Positions 1 through 7,426 of a DNA stretch of 64,000 nt are shown here, one piece after another. Source of the DNA: Clostridium grantii DSM 8605. GTDB taxonomy: Bacteria > Bacillota > Clostridia > Clostridiales > Clostridiaceae. A program made the position numbers and the translations under genes. Location: contig NZ_FQXM01000009.1 of the NCBI RefSeq assembly GCF_900129965.1, positions 1-64,000 on the forward strand, read 5' to 3'. The notes under the pieces are model-generated. The model did no database searches, was not told the origin of the DNA, and worked only from the letters and a program-made list of their open reading frames with translations. The stretch's first letter is position 1. Every line of letters begins with the position of its first letter.

Positions 1-190
1 CTTTGAAAAAAGAAACTGGGATTAGTCAGGTTTGAAAATTTTCCATAAGGGCATAGAGACCCGGTCGAGGAGCATATGCTGACATCCGCCTCTTGGATAG
101 ACTGAACGAAGGAATTTAGGACACAGATCCTGTGAGACATGGAAGGGTAAGTTACCAGAGTTATTGCGGACACCTATAGTAACCATATTT
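1..190 (+). ncRNA. Structured non-coding RNA candidate (possibly raiA-type)
   Basis: This stretch is clearly richer in G and C than the surrounding DNA and has no convincing ORF. It contains several self-complementary pieces: a palindrome AGCATATGCT at 71-80 flanked by GAGG/CCTC, a perfect hairpin CACAG-ATC-CTGTG at 122-134, and GGTA-AGT-TACC at 146-156. These are typical of a folded RNA. It does not show the conserved boxes of RNase P RNA, tmRNA or SRP RNA. From memory it is reminiscent of the clostridial raiA RNA, but I cannot verify that. The left end may lie outside the window. Confidence 0.5.
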
Positions 191-199
191 TAACAAAAC

Positions 200-372
200 G
201 TGGATAGCTTTATTTAGGTGGTCAATATATGTCCATATATTTGAATTGCTTCAATGTATATCCAAGGAGTTCTTTTTAGTCATGATGATATTGTAAGAAT
301 GGGAGAGATATCAAGAGAAAATTAAAGTATAGAGAGGAAGGTAGATATCTAAGCCAGGAGACCTGCCAGGAT
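200..372 (+). ncRNA. Cobalamin riboswitch (3' half clear)
   Basis: The B12-box GCCAGGAGACCTGCC at 353-367 is the hallmark 3' element of cobalamin riboswitches. It is preceded by GAGGAAGG at 334-341, as expected for the family. The 5' half (the usual AGGGAA-GGTG-AATCC and CCGCACTGT boxes) is only weakly recognisable around 215-305, so the 5' boundary is approximate. It lies upstream of cobQ-cbiB-cobD, and an intrinsic terminator (456-480) sits between it and cobQ. The likely mode is cobalamin-induced transcription termination. Confidence 0.7.
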
Positions 373-455
373 TTTTTTAGGTAAATCTAGTGTTTATCTA
401 TAGAATGACTTTCGGAGGGAAGGTTGATTTTCTGATATTTTATAGAAATATTTCA

Positions 456-480
456 GCGCACTCGGAAGAGTGTGCTTTTT
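456..480 (+). terminator. Riboswitch-controlled terminator before cobQ
   Basis: GCGCACTC-GGAA-GAGTGTGC forms a stable hairpin with a GNRA-like loop, followed by TTTTT. It stands between the B12-box and the cobQ start, so it is probably the expression platform of the riboswitch. Confidence 0.8.
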
Positions 481-511
481 GTGTTCAAATAAATTTTGGG
501 AGGTAATTTTT

Positions 512-2017
512 ATGGCAAAGATTATGATTCAAGGAACGGGATCTACTGTTGGCAAAAGTATATTAACAGCGGCACTTTGTAGAATTTTTAAGCAAGATGG
601 ATATTCAGTAGTTCCCTTTAAAGCACAAAATATGTCCTTAAACTCCTATATAACTTTAGATGGGAAAGAAATGGGTAGAGCACAAGTATTACAAGCGTAT
701 GCAGCAGGATTAGAACCAGAGGCATATATGAATCCTATATTATTAAAACCTACTGGTGATAAAAATAGTCAAGTTATTGTAAATGGTAAGGTGTACGGTA
801 ATTATACTGCTGTAGAATATCATGAACTTAAACCTGTTTTTAAAGATATGTTGAAAGAACAATTTGAAGAATTAGAGAATAAGTTTGATATTGTAGTCAT
901 TGAAGGAGCAGGAAGTCCAGCAGAAATAAATTTAAGAGAGAATGATATTGTTAATATGGGATTTGCAGAACTAGTAGATGCTCCAGTTTTATTAGCAGGA
1001 GATATTGATAAAGGAGGGGTTTTTGCATCCTTAGCAGGAACTATGATTCTTTTAAAGGAAAATGAAAGAAAAAGAGTTAAGGGAACTATTATTAATAAGT
1101 TTAGGGGAGATATTGAAATTCTAAAGCCGGGATTAGATATGATATATGATGTAATAAAGGTTCCGTGTGTGGGGGTTGTACCTTATTTTAATCTTCAATT
1201 AGAAGATGAGGATGGAGCTGTAACTTTTAATAAAGAAAAGAAAGCTCCTATAGATATAGCTGTTATAAAATTACCACATATTTCAAATTTTACAGATTTA
1301 GATTCTTTAGGAATTGAAGAAGATGTAAGCATAAGATATATTACAAGAGCTGAGGAATTTAAAAATCCAGATTTGCTAATTATCCCTGGAAGTAAAAATA
1401 CCATTGAGGATTTATTAAGTATTAGAAATGAAGGTATTGAAGAAAAAATTATTAATTATTCAAAAGAAGGTAGGATTATAGGAATTTGCGGTGGATATCA
1501 AATGTTAGGTAATACTATTAAAGATCCATTACATACTGAAACTAAGTTAGATGAAATCCAAGGAATGAATTTATTAAATGTAGACACAATTATGCAAGCT
1601 GAAAAAGTTATGACCAGAACAAAAGCAGGGTTTTCATTGAATTTTAAAGAAATAATGAATATATCTGAAGAAGAAAAAAGTGTATATGGTTATGAAATTC
1701 ACATGGGAGATACTTTTTATGGGGATAACACAAAATATTTATTAGATATTGTGGAAAAAAATTCGGAAGATTTTACTAGTAAAGATGGTGCCTTAAATGA
1801 TAAAGGAAATATTATGGGGACATATTTACATGGTATTTTCGATAGTATTGATTTTAGAGAAACTATTTTAAATGAGATTAGAGTTGAAAAAGGCCTTCAG
1901 ACTAAGAAATCTAAGACTTATGAAAGTTTAAGAGAAACAGAATTAGATAAATTAGCGGATTTAGTAAGAAAAAGCCTTGATATGAAGGAAATTTATAAAA
2001 TAGTTTTTAATAGATGA
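512..2017 (+). CDS. cobQ: Cobyric acid synthase CobQ/CbiP
   Basis: This enzyme amidates cobyrinic acid a,c-diamide at four side chains, using glutamine and ATP, in the late corrin pathway. The protein has 501 residues, the usual size. The N-terminal P-loop-like domain begins with GTGSTVGKS. The C-terminal class I glutamine amidotransferase has the nucleophile motif GICGGYQMLG and a late conserved histidine in YLHGIF. An in-frame upstream ATG at 470 lies inside the terminator hairpin. The ATG at 512, preceded by GGGAGG at 498-503, is the real start. It is the first gene of a cob operon, 12 nt ahead of cbiB, under the cobalamin riboswitch. Confidence 0.93.
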   Translation: MAKIMIQGTGSTVGKSILTAALCRIFKQDGYSVVPFKAQNMSLNSYITLDGKEMGRAQVLQAYAAGLEPEAYMNPILLKPTGDKNSQVIVNGKVYGNYTAVEYHELKPVFKDMLKEQFEELENKFDIVVIEGAGSPAEINLRENDIVNMGFAELVDAPVLLAGDIDKGGVFASLAGTMILLKENERKRVKGTIINKFRGDIEILKPGLDMIYDVIKVPCVGVVPYFNLQLEDEDGAVTFNKEKKAPIDIAVIKLPHISNFTDLDSLGIEEDVSIRYITRAEEFKNPDLLIIPGSKNTIEDLLSIRNEGIEEKIINYSKEGRIIGICGGYQMLGNTIKDPLHTETKLDEIQGMNLLNVDTIMQAEKVMTRTKAGFSLNFKEIMNISEEEKSVYGYEIHMGDTFYGDNTKYLLDIVEKNSEDFTSKDGALNDKGNIMGTYLHGIFDSIDFRETILNEIRVEKGLQTKKSKTYESLRETELDKLADLVRKSLDMKEIYKIVFNR

Positions 2018-2029
2018 TAGGAGAATAAT

Positions 2030-2971
2030 ATGTTAGATTTAACAATTGCCGTTTTATTGGATTGGATAATAGGAGATCCACGTTGGTTTCCCCATCCCAT
2101 AATATATATAGGAAAATTTATTGGGTATTTAGAAAAAATAGCTAGAAAAGAAGCAAAAAATAATGAAATATTAAGGATATTAGGATTATTAATAGTAGTA
2201 GTTGTTGCTGGAGCTAGTTTTTTTATACCTTATGCATTACTAAAAATAGCTAGTGTAAATAGTATAATACTGCACATAGTTAATATTATTATCTTATGGA
2301 CAACTATCGCATCAAAAAGCTTACATACTGAGGCAGTGAAGGTGTACACTTCCTTAAAAAATAATGATTTAAAAGATGCTAGAGTTAAGTTGTCTTATAT
2401 AGTGGGAAGAGATACAAAGGATTTAAGTGAAAATGAAGTTATAAGAGCAGATGTGGAAACAGTGGCTGAAAATACAGCAGATGGCGTAATAGCTCCTTTG
2501 TTTTATGCAGCTATAGGAGGAGCGCCTTTAGCTATGCTTTATAAGGCTATAAATACTATGGATTCTATGCTGGGTTATAAAAATGAGAAGTTCTTTTATA
2601 TTGGATTTTTTCCTGCAAAAATAGATGATATATTTAATTTTATACCTGCAAGAATAACAGGCTTGTTAATAAGTTTTTCAGCACCTGTGGTAAAAGGGAA
2701 TATCATAGAAAGTATAAAAATAATGATAAGAGATAGAAAAAATCATAAAAGTCCAAATTGTGCTTACCCAGAAGGAGCAGCAGCGGGGGCAATGAAAGTT
2801 CAACTTGGGGGAGTAAATACTTACTTTGGAGAAAAAGTTTATAAACCAACTATAGGTGACAATATAAAACCATTAAAAGCAGATAATATCTTTCAAACTA
2901 TAAAGTTGATGTATTCTGCAGAGGTTTTATTTATGATAATAGTATTCATTGGCAACAGAATTTTGGCATAA
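2030..2971 (+). CDS. cbiB: Adenosylcobinamide-phosphate synthase CbiB
   Basis: This integral membrane enzyme joins adenosylcobyric acid to (R)-1-amino-2-propanol (phosphate). It has 313 residues. The N-terminus LLDWIIGDPRWFPHP is the family signature. Several hydrophobic segments follow (about residues 50-90 and 290-313), with the conserved ADVETVAENTADGVIAPLFY block near residues 142-161. ATG 2030 follows the GGAGAA at 2020-2025. It is co-transcribed between cobQ and cobD. Confidence 0.93.
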   Translation: MLDLTIAVLLDWIIGDPRWFPHPIIYIGKFIGYLEKIARKEAKNNEILRILGLLIVVVVAGASFFIPYALLKIASVNSIILHIVNIIILWTTIASKSLHTEAVKVYTSLKNNDLKDARVKLSYIVGRDTKDLSENEVIRADVETVAENTADGVIAPLFYAAIGGAPLAMLYKAINTMDSMLGYKNEKFFYIGFFPAKIDDIFNFIPARITGLLISFSAPVVKGNIIESIKIMIRDRKNHKSPNCAYPEGAAAGAMKVQLGGVNTYFGEKVYKPTIGDNIKPLKADNIFQTIKLMYSAEVLFMIIVFIGNRILA

Positions 2972-3002
2972 AGGAAGAATAAATAAAAAGGTGGTAAAAG
3001 CT

Positions 3003-4079
3003 GTGCATGGTGGAGATATTTATACTGAAGGAATATTAAAGGGAAAAGCATTATTAGATTTTAGTTCAAACATAAATCCTTTGGGTGTTCCCGAAAGTTT
3101 TAGAGAAAATATTAATGAGGCTATTAACAATCTAGATAAATATCCTGATATTAAATATAGAAAAACTATTGAGTATTTGAAGGAGTATACAGGACAAAGC
3201 AATGCTTATTTTCTTCTTGGAAATGGAGCAGCAGAGCTATTAGATTTATCAATTTCTTTAACAAAGAAACTTTTATTAGTGGTTCCATCCTTTATTGAAT
3301 ATGAAGAAAGTGCAAAAAAATGGGGCTGTGAAATTGAGTATTCTTATTTATTACCAGACTTTACTATAGATTATAAAGATATAAAAAATAAATTAGGAAA
3401 ATGTGATGGGCTTATTATTGCAAACCCTAATAATCCTAATGGGGCTTGCATTAATACAGAGGAATTTCTTGATATATTGGAGTTTGGGAAAAATAACAAT
3501 AAAATAATAATAATAGACGAGGCTTTTATAGAGTTTTCAGGAATAAAAGAGTACTCTGTGGCAAAGTATATTAATGAATATCCATCTTTAATAATTATAA
3601 GAGCTTTGACAAAGTATTTTGCACTTCCTGGTATTAGATTTGGATATGCTTTTACTAGTAATAAATCAATTTATGAAAGAATAAAACAAATTCAACTTCC
3701 TTGGAATATAAATTGTTTTGCAGAAGTAGCGGTTAAACATGTATTATTTGATGAAGAGTATATAGAAAATTCTAATAAGTGGCTTAAAGAAGAAAAAAAT
3801 TATATGATTAATGGATTGAAAGATTTAAGTGTTTTTAATAAGGTATACCCTACCAATGCAAATTATATTTTGTGTGAATTAAAAGAATTTAATTGTAATG
3901 AATTTTATGATTTATTATTTAAAGCAGGTATGTTATGTAGGAAATGCGATGATTACGTTGGGTTAAGTGATAAATTTATTAGACTTGCAATTAAGGATAG
4001 GACTTCTAATGAGGAACTTTTAAAGTGTCTTAGAAATGATAGAACGAGCAGATTTAGTAACAGAAATGAAAGAAATTAA
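3003..4079 (+). CDS. cobD: CobD-like threonine-phosphate decarboxylase with altered C-terminus
   Basis: A PLP-dependent, histidinol-phosphate aminotransferase-like enzyme. CobD decarboxylates L-threonine-O-3-phosphate to the aminopropanol phosphate arm used by CbiB. The start motif HGGDIYTEG and FSSNINPLG are typical of the family. The PLP lysine is expected in RALTKYFALPG. A TTG at 2949 is in frame, but GTG 3003 sits 8 nt after AGGTGG (2989-2994) and matches the usual family N-terminus. The last ~18 residues (after ELLKC) are polar and unlike CobD. They read out of frame over a cobO/btuR 3' end, which suggests a deletion scar that replaced the original C-terminus. The catalytic core is intact. 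Confidence 0.88.
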   Translation: MHGGDIYTEGILKGKALLDFSSNINPLGVPESFRENINEAINNLDKYPDIKYRKTIEYLKEYTGQSNAYFLLGNGAAELLDLSISLTKKLLLVVPSFIEYEESAKKWGCEIEYSYLLPDFTIDYKDIKNKLGKCDGLIIANPNNPNGACINTEEFLDILEFGKNNNKIIIIDEAFIEFSGIKEYSVAKYINEYPSLIIIRALTKYFALPGIRFGYAFTSNKSIYERIKQIQLPWNINCFAEVAVKHVLFDEEYIENSNKWLKEEKNYMINGLKDLSVFNKVYPTNANYILCELKEFNCNEFYDLLFKAGMLCRKCDDYVGLSDKFIRLAIKDRTSNEELLKCLRNDRTSRFSNRNERN

Positions 4080-4128
4080 ACATTACTATAAAGCAGGAGT
4101 ACAAGCGAGAGTTGGTATTGAAAAATAA
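4024..4128 (+). pseudogene. C-terminal remnant of cob(I)alamin adenosyltransferase (CobO/BtuR)
   Basis: In the +1 frame relative to cobD, overlapping its end, about 34 codons encode LEMIERADLVTEMKEIKHYY followed by KAGVQARVGIEK and a stop. This matches the ending I remember for BtuR/CobA (ELADTVSELRPVKHAFDAG, then VKAQIGIDY). An upstream stop TAA at 4021-4023 closes the frame, so the rest of the enzyme, including its P-loop, is missing. The likely origin is a deletion that fused the cobD 3' end to the cobO 3' end in a former cobD-cobO operon. The comparison is from memory. Confidence 0.72.
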
Positions 4129-4171
4129 TAGGTATAGGGAGTAACTTTAGATAAAAATATATAAATAGAAA

Positions 4172-4206
4172 AGAATGCAGATGAAATTTATTTGCATTCT
4201 TTTTTT
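4172..4206 (+). terminator. Terminator of the cob operon
   Basis: AGAATGCA ... TGCATTCT forms an 8-bp stem, followed by a run of T. It lies 44 nt after the cobO remnant stop. Confidence 0.85.
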
Positions 4207-4385
4207 ATAAAGATTAAAAATGCATCAAAGGGAGTAAAATTGTGAAAACAACATCCATAAACAAACTTATGAAAAATATGTTGACAAATATACAAACAAA
4301 AAGCTATTATGTTTATATAAAAACAAAATTCACAATGTAAATATAAAATCAAGTGAAGTTAAAATCATGCAAAGGGGAAATTAAA

Positions 4386-5153
4386 ATGGAAAATATAGAG
4401 TTGTTTTGGAATTCTTCAATTGAAGATATGAAAAAAGGGTATATTTACAATGAAAAAAGTGAGGATTTTATTTGTCTTATTTGTGGGGAAAGTTTTAAAA
4501 AGGGATTAATTTATAAAGAAAAGGAATGTTTTTATGAAGCAGAAAAATTTACAAGAATGCATATTGAAAAAAAGCATGTTTCAGTGTTTCATTATCTAAT
4601 TAATATGGATAAAAGATATACAGGGATATCAGAAATTCAAAAGGAAATATTATGTTTCTTAAAAGAAAATAAATCAGACAAAGAAATTGCTGAAGAAACA
4701 GGGGGAAGCCAATCTACTATAAGGAATCATAGATTTAAATTAAGGGAAAAAGAAAAGCAAGCTAAAACATATTTGGCTTTATTAGGTATAATTAATGAAG
4801 AAAAAATTGAAGATATAAAAATTAATAAGAAAGAACAACTTATCCCAATTCATATAGAAGCGGCTATGGTAGATGAAAGATATGCAATTACAGAAGAGGA
4901 AAAAGAAAAAGTGATTAAAACCTATTTTGATGAAGCAGGTGCATTAAAAGAAATACCATCTAAAGCTAAAAAGAAGATAGTTGTATTGCAGCATATAATG
5001 GAGAATTTTAAAAAAGATAAACAATACAAAGAAATTGAAGTAAATAGAATTCTTAAAAGAATAAATGAAGACCATGTGTCTTTGAGGCGTGCCCTTATTG
5101 AATATGGTTTTATGGATAGAAAAAGTGATTGTAGTTATTACTGGGTTAAGTAG
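4386..5153 (+). CDS. DUF2087-domain transcriptional regulator with zinc-finger-like N-terminus
   Basis: A 255-residue predicted DNA-binding protein. The N-terminus holds CLICGESF ... HIEKKH, a C-x2-C ... H-x4-H zinc-finger-like pattern (about residues 31-68). The middle (about 82-125) resembles a LuxR-type helix-turn-helix (KSDKEIAEETGGSQSTIRNH). The C-terminus (about 185-255) is a DUF2087 module with IPSKAKKKIVVLQHI, EVNRILKRI and LRRALIEYGFM. ATG 4386 with AAAGGGG at 4371-4377 is preferred over the in-frame GTG at 4353. The stop codon TAG (5151-5153) is the first part of a REP repeat. The target genes are unknown. Confidence 0.82.
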   Translation: MENIELFWNSSIEDMKKGYIYNEKSEDFICLICGESFKKGLIYKEKECFYEAEKFTRMHIEKKHVSVFHYLINMDKRYTGISEIQKEILCFLKENKSDKEIAEETGGSQSTIRNHRFKLREKEKQAKTYLALLGIINEEKIEDIKINKKEQLIPIHIEAAMVDERYAITEEEKEKVIKTYFDEAGALKEIPSKAKKKIVVLQHIMENFKKDKQYKEIEVNRILKRINEDHVSLRRALIEYGFMDRKSDCSYYWVK

Positions 5154-5175
5154 GGGCAGGTTTCCATGCCTGCCC
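5150..5175 (+). repeat. REP repeat, solitary left-type copy
   Basis: The motif GTAGGGGCAGG-TTTCCATG-CCTGCCC forms a 7-bp GC stem with an 8-nt loop. It is the left-type REP seen at 12479, 12861, 13315 and 27820. It overlaps the stop codon of the preceding gene and may also serve as its terminator (TCTTGTTTG follows). No matching right-type REP is seen nearby. Confidence 0.85.
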
Positions 5176-5263
5176 TCTTGTTTGTAAAGCAGCTAATTGT
5201 AAATAATTCAATAGTATAACAAATAAATTAATAATAGGTTTAATAATCTATGAAATTTGTATT

Positions 5264-5545
5264 TTATTTTACAGCCTTTAATTTAACAATATCCGACCAA
5301 TTACTAGCAGTAATAAGCTCTACGTTACCCAAATCTTTTCTTATGGATTTAACGTCACCTTTGATTTCCGCAACTTCATGTTTTAAGTTCATTTGTTCAG
5401 CAGATATTACATCGGTTTTGTGCTCTAGGGCTCTAAGTAATTGAGTATGCTCATTTTGAGTTTCTTTTATTGAAGAAATATCAGATTTCATAGAGTCAAC
5501 ATCTGACTTAAGTGTTTTTAAAATATCTAAGATTTGTTTTTCCAT
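5264..5545 (-). CDS. Small coiled-coil protein, unknown function
   Basis: A 93-residue, highly charged protein with heptad-like spacing of hydrophobic residues across most of its length (ILDILKTLKSDVDSMKSDIS, then LKHEVAEIKGDVKSIRKDL). It probably forms a helical coiled coil. The start is supported by GGTGG about 7 nt upstream on the minus strand. It has no signal peptide or membrane segment. It is transcribed divergently from 5775, and a perfect inverted repeat lies in the gap. I cannot assign a function. Confidence 0.75.
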   Translation of the reverse strand: MEKQILDILKTLKSDVDSMKSDISSIKETQNEHTQLLRALEHKTDVISAEQMNLKHEVAEIKGDVKSIRKDLGNVELITASNWSDIVKLKAVK

Positions 5546-5593
5546 TGTTTCACCACCTTAATATTTATTTTATTATAGCATATTTTAAGAATT

Positions 5594-5622
5594 AATAATA
5601 TGTAAATTTTATACATATTATT
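5594..5622. promoter_or_regulatory. Perfect 11-bp inverted repeat in a divergent gap
   Basis: AATAATATGTA-7-TACATATTATT lies between the divergent genes at 5264-5545 (-) and 5775-6200 (+). The ATGTA...TACAT core resembles operators bound by PadR-type and other winged-helix repressors. There is no U-tract on either side, so an operator is more likely than a terminator. Confidence 0.45.
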
Positions 5623-5774
5623 GGTAATGCTAAAGTCTCACCATTTTAGACATAAATAATATATGTAAAAATATATTAATTATACAAAAGTGCGTTCGAT
5701 AAAAAATAATTTTTAATGTAAAAACATTAATAAAAATAATGGGTTTTGGGCATAGTAATACATGGGTGATGCTT

Positions 5775-6200
5775 ATGATTAAAAAAATATCAGTGGTAAT
5801 AGTTTTACTTATCATGTTTCTACAACCAAAAGTTATTTCTGCTAAAGGATTTAAATATGTAGAGATTTTTGATCCAAAACAGGAAAAGGTAGTAAAGGTA
5901 GTTCAATTAAACTCTGAAATTAATGATATGGTTTCAAGTTGGGTAAAAAATGTTGATAGTTTGTATGGGATTGTAGATCCTATTACAGATGATGGATATG
6001 CCCTTAGAATACCTCTTGATCCACCTATTAATGTTGAGACTAAATGTTTGAAGGGACTTATAAATGAAGTATTTATACTAATACCTGAAAAACAACCTCC
6101 ATTTTTTATGGTTTTTGAAAATGAGAGTAAGGTAAATTGTTTTTCATTTGATGGGAATATTGATGAATTATCAAAAGCTTTAGATTTTGAATTAAAATGA
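5775..6200 (+). CDS. Secreted protein, unknown function
   Basis: A 141-residue protein with a clear N-terminal signal peptide (MIKKISVVIVLLIMFLQPKV, then a likely cleavage after ISA). The mature part has no motif I recognise and ends with a short acidic/hydrophobic stretch (IDELSKALDFEL). ATG 5775 follows GGGTGAT at 5764-5770. The upstream in-frame ATG at 5769 and 5739 would add residues ahead of the signal peptide. A strong terminator directly follows, so it is a single-gene unit. Confidence 0.75.
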   Translation: MIKKISVVIVLLIMFLQPKVISAKGFKYVEIFDPKQEKVVKVVQLNSEINDMVSSWVKNVDSLYGIVDPITDDGYALRIPLDPPINVETKCLKGLINEVFILIPEKQPPFFMVFENESKVNCFSFDGNIDELSKALDFELK

Positions 6201-6238
6201 TACTGCAAATAGATTATGTCTACTTGCAGTATTTTTTT
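6200..6238 (+). terminator. Intrinsic terminator
   Basis: ATACTGCAA ... TTGCAGTAT is a 9-bp stem followed by TTTTT, directly overlapping the stop of the secreted protein gene. Confidence 0.9.
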
Positions 6239-6321
6239 ATTCTATGGGAAAAAACTATTTTTACAAAATTTTAAGACATACTTTTGTATGCCTTGGAAAA
6301 TAGATAAAGTAAGTGTAAAAA

Positions 6322-7098
6322 TTAAAAATTTTCCATATAACTATACAGGGCTACTTTAACTTTAGTCATGTCTTCATTAGTAGGTAGTACTTTTAAGGTT
6401 TTATTTATAAAATCTCGATTTTTTATTAAGTCAATGCTTATCTTATAGTTTATATCAAAAATCCATGTTAGAGTTAATAGCCTCATATCATATCTTGTTC
6501 TAAGTAATTTTGAATTTGAATTTCTTGAGTTCAATATATCATCTATTATTATTGGAGAATAATGTTCAATATTTGGTAGATTGTGCTCGATAGCCGGATT
6601 TAAATCAAGATCAAGTTCTCCATAATAATCTGTTAAAACTTTGTATATATCGATTTTGTCAGCATCTCTTATTAATTTACAAAATAATATGTATTTACTT
6701 TCTTCATTAGAAGGAATCTTGAACATATTATGATATTGAACAGCTTTTAAAATTATTGTTTTCTCTTCCTTTGATAGCCTACTAAGAACTTCAGCAGATT
6801 CCAAAACTTTAATCCCAAGCTCTGCATGATTTTCAGATTGAGCGTCACTAAATGTTTTGTATTTTTCAAATTGATAAAATCTTCCAATATCATGAAAAAT
6901 AGCTATAGTTTTTGCTAAAAGATCAGAATTTTCATCTAGTTGTAAATTTTTTGAGATAATAGATATGTTTTCTAACACTCTTAGAGTATGGTGTTTTTTT
7001 AACATTATATTTTTTTGAATAGTTTCATCATTTGAGCGAAATTTTTCTACATAACTTAGAAAAAAATCTTTAAAGTATAATAAATCTTCTTCTGTCAC
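6322..7098 (-). CDS. HD-domain phosphohydrolase
   Basis: A 258-residue HD-superfamily protein. Metal-ligand motifs are visible in order: a His in HHTLRVLENI (about residue 36), the HD pair in IFHDIGRF (about 69-70), and a later Asp in IRDADKIDIYK (about 145). Members hydrolyse nucleotides or other phosphate esters; the substrate here cannot be told. The GTG start is supported by AGGTGAT on the minus strand. It stands alone between convergent and divergent neighbours. Confidence 0.82.
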   Translation of the reverse strand: MTEEDLLYFKDFFLSYVEKFRSNDETIQKNIMLKKHHTLRVLENISIISKNLQLDENSDLLAKTIAIFHDIGRFYQFEKYKTFSDAQSENHAELGIKVLESAEVLSRLSKEEKTIILKAVQYHNMFKIPSNEESKYILFCKLIRDADKIDIYKVLTDYYGELDLDLNPAIEHNLPNIEHYSPIIIDDILNSRNSNSKLLRTRYDMRLLTLTWIFDINYKISIDLIKNRDFINKTLKVLPTNEDMTKVKVALYSYMENF

Positions 7099-7426
7099 TT
7101 AAATCACCTCACAATTTCCAATTATACTATTAATTTGGGGAAATTTAAAGTGAAAACAAAACAAATTATTAACTTCTAATATTTAAATAATTGAATAATG
7201 TATTAGGTATGCAAAAACAAAATAATATTGAATACAAAAATAAAAAAAATTAAATAAAAAAATATTGATTTAATAAAAAAAATAGTATACAATGAATACA
7301 TAAAGAACGATAAAATGAATGCATAAAAATCAAAGTAATACATGCGTAAAATAAAAATAAATGCATATATAAACCTTTTAATCCAAATAAAATATAAGAA
7401 TGCGAAAGCATTAGGAGGAGTTAAAA
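7099..7426 (+). promoter_or_regulatory. AT-rich promoter and leader of the alcohol dehydrogenase gene
   Basis: This 328-nt gap is almost entirely A/T. A possible sigma-A promoter is TTGATT (7265-7270), 17 nt, TACAAT (7288-7293), which would leave a leader of about 130 nt. The leader contains loose repeats of ATGCATAAA/ATGCGTAAA and a small ATGC-GAAA-GCAT hairpin at about 7401-7412, just before the AGGAGG ribosome site. No gene is seen here. Confidence 0.4.

Noticed and set aside
1..190. RNase P RNA, tmRNA or group II intron
   Set aside because: The conserved boxes (for example GAGGAAAGTCC of RNase P, the domain V hairpin of group II introns) are absent.
5250..5444. Plus-strand ORF of 64 codons
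   Set aside because: It is the antisense shadow of the coiled-coil gene 5264-5545, which has a good ribosome site and a protein-like pattern.
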